Assembly: GCF_016654115.1 (NCBI RefSeq)
Contig: NZ_JAEQAZ010000101.1
Location: forward strand, 1 to 32,380
Source of the DNA: Streptomyces sp. MBT53
GTDB lineage: Bacteria > Actinomycetota > Actinomycetes > Streptomycetales > Streptomycetaceae
Reading direction: 5' to 3'
DNA: 32,380 nt
Shown: positions 16,363-24,543 of the stretch, in pieces
How positions within the stretch are numbered: position 1 is the stretch's first letter
Layout: every line of letters starts with the position of its first letter
The notes under the pieces: generated by a model
Database searches by the model: none
What the model was told of the DNA's origin: nothing
The model's input: the letters and a program-made list of their open reading frames with translations, nothing else
Made by a program: the position numbers and the translations under genes

Positions 16363-16400
16363 GGTGGGGGCTGGTCGCGCAGTTCCCCGCGCCCCTAAAA
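16363..16400. terminator. Bidirectional hairpin of a Streptomyces intergenic repeat type
   Basis: GGGGC at 16367-16371 pairs with GCCCC at 16391-16395 around a GCGC-rich inner stem, with AAAA on the right flank so that the minus-strand reading starts TTTT. The sequence TCGCGCAGTTCCCCGCGCCC is a pattern I recognise from many Streptomyces intergenic regions. It sits between two convergent genes (stops at 16353 and 16422), as expected of a shared terminator. Confidence 0.65.
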
Positions 16401-16421
16401 CCGCTTGCCCTGCCGGAGACT

Positions 16422-17111
16422 TCAGGCGGCGTCGTGGAACACCAAGCCCAACGCATGCCGCCTGCCGGACCGTACCGTGCTCACCCCATGGCGCATCGCC
16501 CCCGCCGACCACCCGCGCTTCGACCGTACCGGGCGGTCCCTCGTGGTGAAGACCAGGCCGTGGCCCTGCCGCAGTGGGGTCGCGGTGCCGCGGGACTGGG
16601 CCCGGGGTCGCTGTTCGACCATCAGGAACTCGCCGCCCGTGTAGTCGGTGCCGTACTCGTCGAGGCCGATGACCACTTGGAGCGGGAAGACCAACTCGCC
16701 GAACACATCGCGGTGCAGGGCGTTCCAGTCGCCCTCGCCGTAGCGGAGCAGGATCTGCGCCGAGCGGTCCTGCCCGGACTCGTGACAGCGTGCCAGCCAG
16801 TCGTCCAGGTCGTCCGGCCAGGGGGCCGGGCGACCCAGGCGGGCCGCCCAGTCACGGGCGATCGGCAGCAGACGCGGATAGAGCGCGGCGCGCAACGCGG
16901 CCACCGGTGTGGGCAGATCGTGGGTGAAGTAGCGGTACTCGCCGGAGCCGAAGCGATGCCGGGCCATGTCCACGGTGGTGCGGAACAGTTCCGGCTTCTC
17001 GTACAGCGCGGACAGGTCGTGGCACTCGGCGGGCGTCAGCAGCCGTGCGGTCTCCGCGCTGCCGTACAGGTCCAACTCCTCCGCCAGTGCAGGCCAGTTG
17101 GTGCGGTCCAT
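16422..17111 (-). CDS. 2-oxoglutarate/Fe(II)-dependent oxygenase
   Basis: The protein has 229 residues. The ATG at 17111 has GGGAGGA seven bases upstream. The double-stranded beta-helix core contains an iron-binding HxD (ALHRDVFGEL, about residues 126-135), a distal His in MRHGVSTV (about 207) and a 2-oxoglutarate-binding Arg in the following GRRHALGLVFH. The N-terminus (WPALAEELDLYGSA, ARLLTPAECHDLSALY) matches the prolyl-4-hydroxylase-like class often annotated as 2OG-Fe(II) oxygenase. It lies directly downstream of an O6-alkylguanine alkyltransferase gene with 14 bases between, which suggests a role in alkylation repair similar to AlkB, although the AlkB signature is not obvious. It ends at the terminator shared with the hemerythrin gene. 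Confidence 0.85.
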   Translation of the reverse strand: MDRTNWPALAEELDLYGSAETARLLTPAECHDLSALYEKPELFRTTVDMARHRFGSGEYRYFTHDLPTPVAALRAALYPRLLPIARDWAARLGRPAPWPDDLDDWLARCHESGQDRSAQILLRYGEGDWNALHRDVFGELVFPLQVVIGLDEYGTDYTGGEFLMVEQRPRAQSRGTATPLRQGHGLVFTTRDRPVRSKRGWSAGAMRHGVSTVRSGRRHALGLVFHDAA

Positions 17112-17125
17112 GAGTGCTTCCTCCC

Positions 17126-17623
17126 TCAGCCGAGCATCGGTTGCAGCGCGCCCTCGTGCGTCAGCAGCCGCACCTTGCGCTCGACACCGCCGGCGTACCC
17201 CCGCATCGAGCCGTCCGCGCCGATCACCCGATGGCACGGGCGCACCACCAGCAGCGGGTTGGCGCCGATCGCCGCGCCCACCGCCCGGATCTCGGCGCGC
17301 GGCACCCCCAGCCGCTCGGCGAGCGCGCCGTAGGTAGTCGTGGTGCCGTAGGGAATCTCGTCGAGGGCGCGCCACACCCGCTGCTGGAACTCCGTTCCCT
17401 CGGCGGCGAACGGGAGTCGGAAGCGGGTGAGGCGGCCGGCGAAGTACGCGGAGAGCTGCTGGGCCGCCTCGGCGAAGACCGGGTTGTCGCGGTGCTCGTC
17501 GGGGCGGTCGCCCGGGCGGTCCGGGAGCCGCAGGGAGGTGAGTGTCGTACCGTCGGGCGACTGTTCGCCGGTGAGGAGCAGCTCGCCGAGTGGGCTGTCG
17601 AGGCGTGTGCGGATGGTGTTCAT
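17126..17623 (-). CDS. ogt: Methylated-DNA--protein-cysteine methyltransferase
   Basis: The protein has 165 residues. The active-site motif is intact as RPCHRVIGADGSMRGYAGG, with the acceptor Cys, His and the asparagine-hinge region; VPRAEIRAVGAAIGANPLLVVRPCHRV is the standard recognition-helix to active-site segment. The N-terminal ribonuclease-like domain (SPLGELLLTGEQSP) is complete. The protein removes alkyl groups from O6 of guanine in a suicidal transfer to its own Cys. The ATG at 17623 has little ribosome binding site, so a leaderless or weakly initiated message is possible. It forms an operon with the 2OG oxygenase gene 14 bases downstream. Confidence 0.95.
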   Translation of the reverse strand: MNTIRTRLDSPLGELLLTGEQSPDGTTLTSLRLPDRPGDRPDEHRDNPVFAEAAQQLSAYFAGRLTRFRLPFAAEGTEFQQRVWRALDEIPYGTTTTYGALAERLGVPRAEIRAVGAAIGANPLLVVRPCHRVIGADGSMRGYAGGVERKVRLLTHEGALQPMLG

Positions 17624-17658
17624 ACGGTCGAGTCTGCTCCGGGACGGCGGTCGGGTCC

Positions 17659-17754
17659 GGCGGTATTCGGACGTGGTGCTGGGGTCTGCCCGGTACCGTC
17701 GGACGTGCCTCCTGACCTGGCGGTATTTACGGGTGAGTACCCGAGCGGTACCGT
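17659..17754. promoter_or_regulatory. Paired direct repeats before the antitoxin gene
   Basis: The 137-base gap before the antitoxin gene has two interleaved repeat pairs: GGCGGTATT at 17659-17667 and 17719-17727, and CGGTACCGT (containing the palindrome CGGTACCG) at 17691-17699 and 17746-17754. A short inverted repeat GGGT-GAGT-ACCC lies at 17731-17742. Type II antitoxins commonly repress their own operon through repeated palindromes, so these are operator candidates. Confidence 0.5.
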
Positions 17755-17760
17755 GAGGTC

Positions 17761-18006
17761 ATGCCAGCTCTCAACGTGGAGTTCAGCGATCGCGAGCTAG
17801 AGGACCTGCGGCAGATCGCCAAGGAGCGCGGTACGTCGATGAAGGCCCTCGTCCGGGAGGCCGCCGCCGCCGACATCGCCCGGCACCGGGCGCTGCAGGA
17901 GGGGGCCGAGGCCTTCCGCCGTTTCTTCGCGACGCACGCCGACGAGTTCGCCGCGGCCTTCCCCGAGGACGAACCGGCGGCCAAGGGCGAGGGGCGGGTC
18001 GCCTGA
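17761..18006 (+). CDS. Ribbon-helix-helix-type antitoxin
   Basis: The protein has 81 residues. The N-terminus PALNVEFSDRELEDLRQIAKERGTSMKALVREA, split around the turn, has the strand-helix-helix pattern of ribbon-helix-helix DNA-binding antitoxins: a single beta strand (ALNVEF), then helices flanking ERGTS. The acidic C-terminal part (FFATHADEFAAAFPEDEP) is probably the toxin-binding tail. The toxin ATG starts three bases after its stop, the normal antitoxin-first arrangement. It is intact, while the toxin gene is cut by a mobile element. It probably represses its own promoter with or without toxin. The identification as a Doc/Fic partner rests on the neighbouring toxin fragments. Confidence 0.85.
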   Translation: MPALNVEFSDRELEDLRQIAKERGTSMKALVREAAAADIARHRALQEGAEAFRRFFATHADEFAAAFPEDEPAAKGEGRVA

Positions 18007-18009
18007 CGC

Positions 18010-18105
18010 ATGCCCGCCATCCACATCGACGTGCCGTGGCTCCTCCAGCGCCATGAGGAAGTCCTCCCGGACCAGCCCACCATCAACGACTTCTCGGCGT
18101 TGGTG
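18010..18105 (+). pseudogene. Fic/Doc-like toxin, 5' fragment (codons 1-32)
   Basis: The frame MPAIHIDVPWLLQRHEEVLP continues to SALV at 18105 and is then interrupted by the mobile element. Reading on into the element gives unrelated residues and a stop at 18303, so a chimeric 97-residue peptide could be made. The missing part lies at 30032-30310. Joining 18105 directly to 30032 keeps frame and gives a 124-residue protein with the usual length and layout of small Streptomyces Fic/Doc toxins. The hexamer GGCGGC overlaps the break on both sides. Confidence 0.93.
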
Positions 18106-18131
18106 GCGGCTTCCCTATTGAATGAGCGTGT
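18105..18131. repeat. Left end of the element: hexamer plus terminal inverted repeat
   Basis: GGCGGC at 18105-18110 is repeated at 30031-30036. Immediately inside is TTCCCT (18111-18116), eight bases, then AGCGTGT (18125-18131). The same pattern is found, inverted, at the right end. In the excised circle the two ends would face each other across one GGCGGC, the standard layout of a tyrosine-recombinase core site flanked by inverted arm sites. Confidence 0.88.
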
Positions 18132-19723
18132 TGAAGCTCATCAAGAGGGGTGCTGGCAGAGTGAGTTGGCGAGTGTTCTGGGTGCCGCGGGACGCGGTTC
18201 GGTGCGGGGTGCGGGGGTCGTTGCTGGACGGGTGGACCGACCTGCCAGCGCGGGAGGACGCAGTACGAGTTCGACCCGGGGACCCCGTCTTCTTGTCGCC
18301 TGACTACCAGGTCGACGCATTTCTAAGCCTCTACGGGCAGTCAAATAAGTTCCGCAGATACACAAAAGAAACGCGACGCAACTATGCGACGGATATCGCG
18401 CTTCTCTTGACTTTCTTGTGGAATCGAGGGCGGACGTGGACCGAGGCGACCCAGCGGGACCTTGAAGATTACGAGCACTGGCGACGCTTTGCCGAGATGA
18501 ATCCCGAGCGAATTGGCGGCTCCAAGTGGAACCGGGAACTTGCCGCGTATACGAGCCTGTTTGGATGGGCTGCCAGGGAACGGCATTTGATAGGCAATCC
18601 GGTTGCCATGAAGCAGGTCCTGGGCCGCAACGGCGAGGTCTTGACGGTCGCCACGGCGAAGGCGAAGGACGCCCGGCCAAGTAACGTGCACTGGCTGACG
18701 CCTCGGACGTGGCGACGTTGGATCGATGTCGGGTTGCGGGGGCACGGCCGCGACGGCGTCCCAGAGCCTGGCTGGGTGGGCCGTTTGGAGGACCGGAATA
18801 CGGCTTTCGTTCGCATGATGGTGTCTTCCGGTCTGAGAAGGGCGGAAGGCGGGTCGCTGCTGACGTTCGATGTCCCGCAGCGGCGGCTGACGGGCGGGCG
18901 GTACTACCGCGGGAGGATCGCGGCGCAGGTGACGCGGTCGAAGAAGCTGCGGACGTTCTATGTTTCTGCAGACGCCATTGGGGATGTCGAGTCCTACATT
19001 GACTCCTCACGGGCGTGGGCGGTGAGGCGGGCCCAGAGGGTCGACCGCTACGTGCAACTGCCCGAGATGCGGCTCGTCACCGAGGTCACCCGTGGGCTGA
19101 AGCCGGTGGTGCGCTGGTGCGACCAGGACGGAGTGTTAGGCCAGCGGGCGCTGGACGAGTTGACGGTCGAAGAACGGATGCTTCTGTTCACCGAGGGGCC
19201 GCACGGGCCCGAGCCGCTGTGGTTGTGGCTCAACGAGCAAGGTCTGCCCCTCCATCCGCACTCGTGGGACGGCGTCTTCCGGACCGCCAACCAGCGCTGC
19301 GAGCGAGTGTTGACCCCGCCAAAGAGACTGGGCATGGATCCGCACAAGGTCTACGCCCCCTACGCAACCGTGCATTCGGCGCGGCATTCGATGGCTCTGT
19401 TCATGCTGGTGGTACTCAACACGCTGATGGATCGGCGTTACGGCCTCACTCCGGAGGAACGCAGAGACTTCCGGCTGCTCTACGGGGATCCATGGTTCAT
19501 GGTCCAGAACTTGTTGGGGCATGCCTCCCGGGAGACCACGGTGGACCGATATCTCGCGCCAGTAGCGGACCTGCAACTGCGCTCGATGCTCGCCGACGCC
19601 GACAGCCCAGTCCAGGTCCCGATGCCCGAGCTGGACGGGGTGTTTGCTCGCATTGCCCGGGAGTCCGAGGGTATCCAGGACATCGACGCGCGCATGGAAC
19701 CGACCGCAGGCGGTGCCGAGTGA
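18122..19723 (+). CDS. Tyrosine recombinase 1 of the trio
   Basis: The protein has 533 residues. The catalytic set is complete: Arg239 in SSGLRRAEG, a Lys in TRSKKLR, His418-x-x-Arg421 in VHSARHSMAL, His467 in LLGHASRETT and the nucleophile Tyr477 in VDRYLAP. The N-terminal half contains a SAM-like core-binding domain (about 60-150, NKFRRYTKETRRNYATDI). The chosen ATG is 11 bases inside the element and has no ribosome binding site; a GTG about 13 codons later is an alternative. Because it begins at the very border, transcription could enter from the disrupted antitoxin-toxin operon. The stop overlaps the next recombinase start as GTGA. It is the most likely catalyst of strand exchange in the trio. 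Confidence 0.93.
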   Translation: MSVLKLIKRGAGRVSWRVFWVPRDAVRCGVRGSLLDGWTDLPAREDAVRVRPGDPVFLSPDYQVDAFLSLYGQSNKFRRYTKETRRNYATDIALLLTFLWNRGRTWTEATQRDLEDYEHWRRFAEMNPERIGGSKWNRELAAYTSLFGWAARERHLIGNPVAMKQVLGRNGEVLTVATAKAKDARPSNVHWLTPRTWRRWIDVGLRGHGRDGVPEPGWVGRLEDRNTAFVRMMVSSGLRRAEGGSLLTFDVPQRRLTGGRYYRGRIAAQVTRSKKLRTFYVSADAIGDVESYIDSSRAWAVRRAQRVDRYVQLPEMRLVTEVTRGLKPVVRWCDQDGVLGQRALDELTVEERMLLFTEGPHGPEPLWLWLNEQGLPLHPHSWDGVFRTANQRCERVLTPPKRLGMDPHKVYAPYATVHSARHSMALFMLVVLNTLMDRRYGLTPEERRDFRLLYGDPWFMVQNLLGHASRETTVDRYLAPVADLQLRSMLADADSPVQVPMPELDGVFARIARESEGIQDIDARMEPTAGGAE

Positions 19724-21474
19724 GCCCGCGTGGACGCAAGGCGTCCCTCCCACAGGCTGACCATGCTCGTCCCGAGCCGCTTGCTCCCGACGGCTTGGTC
19801 GTCCACCATCACAACCGGGCCGGCCGGGTCAAGGAGTACGACTTCTCTGCCATGCCGGTCGCCGAACCGATGCAGCGTTCACTGGCAGCTGTCTTCGCGG
19901 GCTTCTGCAGGCCCGGGACGTGGGGCGCACATACGACGTCCGAGGGCTACTGGTACCAGTTGGAAGTGTTCACGAAATTCCTCGCGGGTCTGGAGAACCC
20001 CCCGCGTGATCTTGACGAGATCACCTCCGCTGTGGTGAAGCAGTGGCGCTTGGGCCTGGGCACGAATCGGGGGAGCTACCACGCGAACAGCCTGATCACC
20101 CGCCTGTTGCTCAGCGACGGTCGGCTGCAGACAGGTCCGGTCGCCGACGAGCTGGCCGTTCGCCGCAAGGAGCCGAAGAGCCAGATCCAGTCCTACAGCG
20201 AGGCCGAGTTCGACGAGATCAAGGTCGCCGCCAGGCGGATGTTCCGGTCCGCGCTGCTGCGGATCAGGGAGAACGCTCAGCACCTGGAGCGATGGCGGCA
20301 AGGCGACTACTACCAGGAGGGCAGCCAGGGCTGGCTGGTCGGGCAGGCATTGGACATTCTCGCCCGCACTGGGGACCTGCCCCGCTCCGTTCATCAGGAC
20401 GCCAGGCCGCGGATCGTGATCCGCAAGTACGCAAAGGCGCTGGGTGGCCGGAAACCGGCGATGACGTGGCAGAGACTGTTCCTGTCACGTATGGAGGCGG
20501 TGGCTCTGGGCGTACTGCTCATGGCGGAGTACGGATGGAACCTGTCCGTCATCGACCATGCCGAGGTGCCGCGGGCACTGCCGGACCCCGGCGAGGATGG
20601 CCACCCGACCTACCGGATCCCACTGGAGAAGTACCGTCGCGGAGCCGGCCACCACTACGAGACACGCAATGTCACCGACGACGGGGCAGCCTCCCAGGGC
20701 CGCTTGATCACCCAAGCACTGGAAGCAACCAGTTTCGCCCGCGCCATCGTTGAAAACCTTGTCCCGGGAACTGACCGTCTGATCGTCTGGCGAACCCACA
20801 AGCCGGGGCGGCAACAAGCGAGCCAGGACCGGCTACCGCCCGTCAGCCACTTCCACTTCGGCATCCACACTAGTTACACGCAGGAATGGGCACACGCACA
20901 GGGCTTTAGTGGGGCCCCCTTTCAGCGGGGGCGACGCACTGTGAACGCACTCGACCGCCGGCAGCCGGGCCAGAACAGCCAGGAGACGCACGACCGCCGC
21001 TACGTCCTGGTCGACAAGCGGGTCCAGGCCGAAGCGGTCGAGGTCATCGCGGTCGGTGCCGAGGATGCCGCGCTCCGCGCCCGCACGGGAGTCCTGGCCG
21101 CCGAGCTGCGGGAGCAACCCACCGCAGGGGACGTCGAGACCGCGACGGCGGATTGTTCGGACTACAACAACGGCCCCCACCCCGCGCCGGAGGGAGGATG
21201 CGGCGCCTCCTTCCTGATGTGTCTGGGATGCCAGAACGCCCGTGTCCACCCCGGCCACCATGGCCGGCTCGCCCACCTGCACACCGCGCTCACCAATCTG
21301 CGCTCGGTCGTGCCTCCGCCCGCTTGGAAGGCGGACTGGGGTGAGACCCACGAACGTCTGGAAGACCTAAAGGACAAGCTCGGCGCCGCCACATGGAGCC
21401 AGGCCTTGGCCCAGGTCGGCGACGCGGACCGCGAACTCATTCGCCATCTCCTGACCGGGGACCTCGACACGTGA
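19720..21474 (+). CDS. Tyrosine recombinase 2 of the trio, degenerate active site
   Basis: The protein has 584 residues, starts at a GTG overlapping the previous stop (GTGA) and ends overlapping the next start (GTGA). It aligns with recombinase 1 around the nucleophile: GQNSQETHDRRY (Tyr428) against GHASRETTVDRY. The conserved His there is Gln, the first catalytic Arg is Asn274 in EYGWNLSVID, and the HxxR box reads QRGRR. The Tyr is kept. A Cys-rich C-terminus (CSDYNN, GGCGASFLMCLGCQNARVH) resembles a zinc-binding module. It may be a structural or DNA-binding partner instead of an active cleavage subunit. Similar divergence among members of recombinase trios is plausible but I cannot compare families here. 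Confidence 0.87.
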   Translation: MSPRGRKASLPQADHARPEPLAPDGLVVHHHNRAGRVKEYDFSAMPVAEPMQRSLAAVFAGFCRPGTWGAHTTSEGYWYQLEVFTKFLAGLENPPRDLDEITSAVVKQWRLGLGTNRGSYHANSLITRLLLSDGRLQTGPVADELAVRRKEPKSQIQSYSEAEFDEIKVAARRMFRSALLRIRENAQHLERWRQGDYYQEGSQGWLVGQALDILARTGDLPRSVHQDARPRIVIRKYAKALGGRKPAMTWQRLFLSRMEAVALGVLLMAEYGWNLSVIDHAEVPRALPDPGEDGHPTYRIPLEKYRRGAGHHYETRNVTDDGAASQGRLITQALEATSFARAIVENLVPGTDRLIVWRTHKPGRQQASQDRLPPVSHFHFGIHTSYTQEWAHAQGFSGAPFQRGRRTVNALDRRQPGQNSQETHDRRYVLVDKRVQAEAVEVIAVGAEDAALRARTGVLAAELREQPTAGDVETATADCSDYNNGPHPAPEGGCGASFLMCLGCQNARVHPGHHGRLAHLHTALTNLRSVVPPPAWKADWGETHERLEDLKDKLGAATWSQALAQVGDADRELIRHLLTGDLDT

Positions 21475-23579
21475 CCACCGCCTTCGAACTCGACCCATAC
21501 CTACTGCCACTTCCCACCCCGACGACTCCAGTGGTTCCCGCGCACATGGTCACCGCCATGCACGCCCACCTCAATGCCCAGTACGCGGCTCCGGTCTGGC
21601 CGCTGGCTCCGATGACCGAGAACCCCAGCGCGGGCAAGAGGACGATCCACTGGGGCAGTTGCCCGGCCGTTTTCCAGGACGAGCTGCGGCTGGCCGCCTG
21701 GAATCTGATCAACGGCCAGCTGCGGCCGACCTTCCTCAAGGATCGAGGCGGCCCGATGCGCAGCCGCCTCGGTGCCCACGCCACGGGGGACGTAGTGCGG
21801 CACTGGATGCACTTGGCTTCGTGGCTTGAAGGCCGCGGTTTGTCCAGGTTCGCTGAATGCGGCACTGCCGTCCTGCACGCCTACGGCCTGCACCTTCTCG
21901 ACACTACGAACAATCGCAGCGTGCATCACAAGGTCTTGAGTTCGCTGACTCGGCTCTGGGCGTTCGACCAGCTCAGTGCACGCCCGAACGACGTTGGACG
22001 GCCGCCCTGGGACGAGCGGGGCGCCGACGACTACCTGCCGCCCGCGACTACCCGAGGCGGCGAGAACACCACCGATCCCCTGGCCGAGGAAACCATGGGC
22101 CCTCTGCTGATCTGGGCGATCCGCATGGTCGACGACTTCGCCGACGACATCCTCGCAGCCTGGTCCGAGGCCCGGCGACTGGATGACGCCTCTCGCAGAC
22201 CGTCTCCGGGGCCAAGAGGTTACGCGGCCCTGGAGGCCTACTTTGCCCCTCTGATCGCATCCAACGCACCTCTGCCCACGACCACGAACCGGGGGCAGCC
22301 CAGACTCGCCCGCGTCTACATCGCGGCGACCACCGGCGCTTCCATCGGCCAGGTCGACCGGGTCTCCCGTCGGCACGGGCTGCTGGACGCGGCCCCCACC
22401 CGACCGGGCCCCTGCCCACTGGACATCCCGGTCAGCGGTCGCATCCACGGAACTCCCTGGCGGACGGCAATCAACCTCGACGAAATCCACGCGCTAAGGC
22501 GACACCTAGTTACAGCGGCCTTTGTGATCTGTGCCTACTTGACAGGAATGCGGCCCGGAGAGGTCCTGGGCTTGCGCTCAGGCTGCTGCCCCGACCCGGA
22601 ACCGGACAGCAAGGGAACGATCGGACGGCATCTGATCCGCAGCAACGAGTACAAGACGGCCACGGACGAGCACGGCAACCACGTGTCCGGAGGCGAAGAA
22701 CGCGAGGTGCCCTGGGTCGCCATCACGCCCGTCGTCAACGCCATCCGCGTCCTGGAACGAATGGTCCCCGACGGTACTCTCCTCTTCGACCACAATGCCC
22801 ATGTCCAACATCAATCCCGTGCCGACACAGGGTCCCTGAAGACGAGCGGACTGGTGGAAAGGATCGAACACTTCGTCACCTGGGCGAACATTGAAGCCCT
22901 GCGGCACGAGCTCCCCGGCGAATTCATCGCCCCTGACCCGGCAGGGGCCATCGGAACCAGGAGGTTCAGACGGTCGCTGGCCTGGCACATTGCCCGCCGT
23001 CCGGGCGGCTTGGTCGCCCTCGCCATCCAATACGGGCACCTGCGGACCACCTTCGTCTCCGAGGGGTACGCCTCCCGCAGCCGTGACGGAATCCACGACC
23101 TCATCGACGTGGAAACCGTTCGCGCCGTCTCGGACACCGTAGCCGAGCTCCACGACGACCTCGAAGCCGGCGGTGGCGTCTCCGGCCCCTCAGCCAGACG
23201 CGCCATCCGGACTGCTGCACGCGCCCAGCGCTTCTCCGGCGCAGCCATCACTGCCACCACCGCCCGGCGCCTTCTCGCCAACGAGAACGCCATGATCTAC
23301 GACAACCCGCAGGCCCTCTTGCTCTGCCACTACAAACGGGAGCAGGCCCTCTGTCACCGCGACGGAGTCAAGGACACGCCGAGCCTGGACCGCTGCGTTC
23401 CCGGATGCGGCAACATCGTCCGCACCGACGACCATGCCTCCCAACTTCGTGAGCGCGCGAGCCTCCTCGAACTCCAGGCATCCCATGCTCCTCAGCCGAT
23501 CGGTGAGCGACTCCAGGCCAAGGCCAGTCAGCTCCACACCTTGGCCGCGGACCACGACCGCACACGTATCACGCTCTAG
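21471..23579 (+). CDS. Tyrosine recombinase 3 of the trio
   Basis: The protein has 702 residues, starting at a GTG that overlaps the stop of recombinase 2. Catalytic residues are intact: Arg361 in LTGMRPGEVLGLR, His506-x-x-Arg509 in WHIARRPGG, His523 in QYGHLRTTF and Tyr533 in SEGYASR. A long N-terminal region (about 1-330) precedes the catalytic domain, as in the large RIT and TnpB-type recombinases. The C-terminal tail has Cys residues (LLCHYKREQALCHRDG and RCVPGCGN), probably a small zinc-binding fold. It is followed 11 bases later by a TnpC-like gene, so all four form one transcript. With recombinase 1 it probably performs excision and insertion at the GGCGGC core. Confidence 0.92.
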   Translation: MTTAFELDPYLLPLPTPTTPVVPAHMVTAMHAHLNAQYAAPVWPLAPMTENPSAGKRTIHWGSCPAVFQDELRLAAWNLINGQLRPTFLKDRGGPMRSRLGAHATGDVVRHWMHLASWLEGRGLSRFAECGTAVLHAYGLHLLDTTNNRSVHHKVLSSLTRLWAFDQLSARPNDVGRPPWDERGADDYLPPATTRGGENTTDPLAEETMGPLLIWAIRMVDDFADDILAAWSEARRLDDASRRPSPGPRGYAALEAYFAPLIASNAPLPTTTNRGQPRLARVYIAATTGASIGQVDRVSRRHGLLDAAPTRPGPCPLDIPVSGRIHGTPWRTAINLDEIHALRRHLVTAAFVICAYLTGMRPGEVLGLRSGCCPDPEPDSKGTIGRHLIRSNEYKTATDEHGNHVSGGEEREVPWVAITPVVNAIRVLERMVPDGTLLFDHNAHVQHQSRADTGSLKTSGLVERIEHFVTWANIEALRHELPGEFIAPDPAGAIGTRRFRRSLAWHIARRPGGLVALAIQYGHLRTTFVSEGYASRSRDGIHDLIDVETVRAVSDTVAELHDDLEAGGGVSGPSARRAIRTAARAQRFSGAAITATTARRLLANENAMIYDNPQALLLCHYKREQALCHRDGVKDTPSLDRCVPGCGNIVRTDDHASQLRERASLLELQASHAPQPIGERLQAKASQLHTLAADHDRTRITL

Positions 23580-23590
23580 GAGAACATCGG

Positions 23591-23980
23591 ATGAGCCCCG
23601 CCCTGGACGAACGTGATCGTATTCGCGCGGCTATGGACCGCATCCTGGACGGCGCCCATCAAGCCTCCAACGGAGCACTCACGATCGTCGCCCTTGCTCA
23701 GGAAGCCGGAGTCCCGAGGAACGCTCTCACCCAACGCCATCTCGATCTGAAGAACGAGTTCTACGAGAGAGTGAAGGAACGTGGAGCCACTTCCGATGCT
23801 GAAGCCCGACTCCGTCAGACGATCGTGAAGCTCAAGAAGACGATCGCCAACAAGAACACGGAACTTGATCAGCTTCGCGCGGATGTCCCCAGCCTGGTCC
23901 GGGTCATCAACGCCCTCACCTTGGAGAACCAGGAACTCCGGGGGATCTCGCGCGACACGAACCGAACGTCATTCCCCTGA
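23591..23980 (+). CDS. TnpC-like (DUF6262-type) element protein
   Basis: The protein has 129 residues. The ATG follows AGGAG eight bases upstream. The N-terminal half has a helix-turn-helix-like segment (LTIVALAQEAGVPRNALTQRH), and the C-terminal half is a coiled coil (LRQTIVKLKKTIANKNTELD, then LTLENQELRG). Size, position after the recombinases and layout match the small accessory protein TnpC of Tn554 (125 residues) and the DUF6262 proteins found beside actinobacterial integrase pairs. TnpC affects the efficiency and orientation of Tn554 transposition (family knowledge). It is the last gene of the recombination operon. Confidence 0.85.
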   Translation: MSPALDERDRIRAAMDRILDGAHQASNGALTIVALAQEAGVPRNALTQRHLDLKNEFYERVKERGATSDAEARLRQTIVKLKKTIANKNTELDQLRADVPSLVRVINALTLENQELRGISRDTNRTSFP

Positions 23981-24139
23981 GTAGGGCGCTACTCCCGAAG
24001 CTACGGCCAAGTGACATGTAGCTGAGGGCGATGCTCTGGGCTCCTGTCCCCTGGGTGGGGCCTTGTGCCACTAGCGTGTCGCCGACTACGTGACGTGAAG
24101 GGCAGGCCCCGGGCGGCGAAGCGGTGGGTCCGGTACGTG

Positions 24140-24396
24140 ATGCCGGTGATAGTCGAGGTCAACTGCGACGACCACAAGGTGAGCCGGGTGGTCACGCTCC
24201 TGGAGGAGACCCGCGGGGACCGCGACGATATGGAGCACACTTCCTCATCTGCGATGAAAAGTTCGTCCGCCGGGACGGCGACGAGCAGCCCCAGGTGCAC
24301 GCGTTCTGTGCTATCGCACAGTTGCTGGTCAAACCCGGTGCACGGCTGGTACCACAAGGTGAAGAGGCAACTGGTTTGATCGGCGAGACACCGTAG
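24140..24396 (+). pseudogene. Frameshifted small hypothetical gene
   Basis: The frame from ATG 24140 reads MPVIVEVNCDDHKVSRVVTL and continues to DRDDMEH at about 24237. Past an extra AC in a CACAC run (about 24236-24240), the next frame continues naturally with FLICDEKFVRRDGDEQPQVH and runs to a stop at 24396. The two parts together look like one 85-residue protein of an unknown acidic family seen on actinobacterial mobile DNA, so I read this as a gene broken by a two-base insertion. No good ribosome binding site precedes the ATG, and 23981-24139 holds no further gene. Confidence 0.5.
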
Positions 24397-24405
24397 CGCC
24401 TGGCC

Positions 24406-24452
24406 ATGAGGGGAATCCGGGTTCGTTCTGAATGCCCCTCATCGGCTTTCTT
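24406..24452 (+). terminator. Hairpin with U-rich tail
   Basis: ATGAGGGG at 24406-24413 pairs perfectly with CCCCTCAT at 24435-24442 around a 21-base loop, and a TTTCTTG stretch follows. It lies ten bases after the end of the frameshifted gene and before the leader of the next gene, so it may end transcription from the recombinase operon. Confidence 0.5.
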
Positions 24453-24543
24453 GAAGTGGTGGCAGGCCGAGGGCGGAGCCTCAACAATGTTGCGTCTAGT
24501 GCAACGGAGACTCATGTGGGGCAAGTTAGTGGTTTGGCGCGTT

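Noticed and set aside
18010..18303. An intact 97-residue gene after the antitoxin
   Set aside because: Only the first 32 codons belong to the toxin; the rest is translated element DNA, and the true C-terminus is at 30032-30310.
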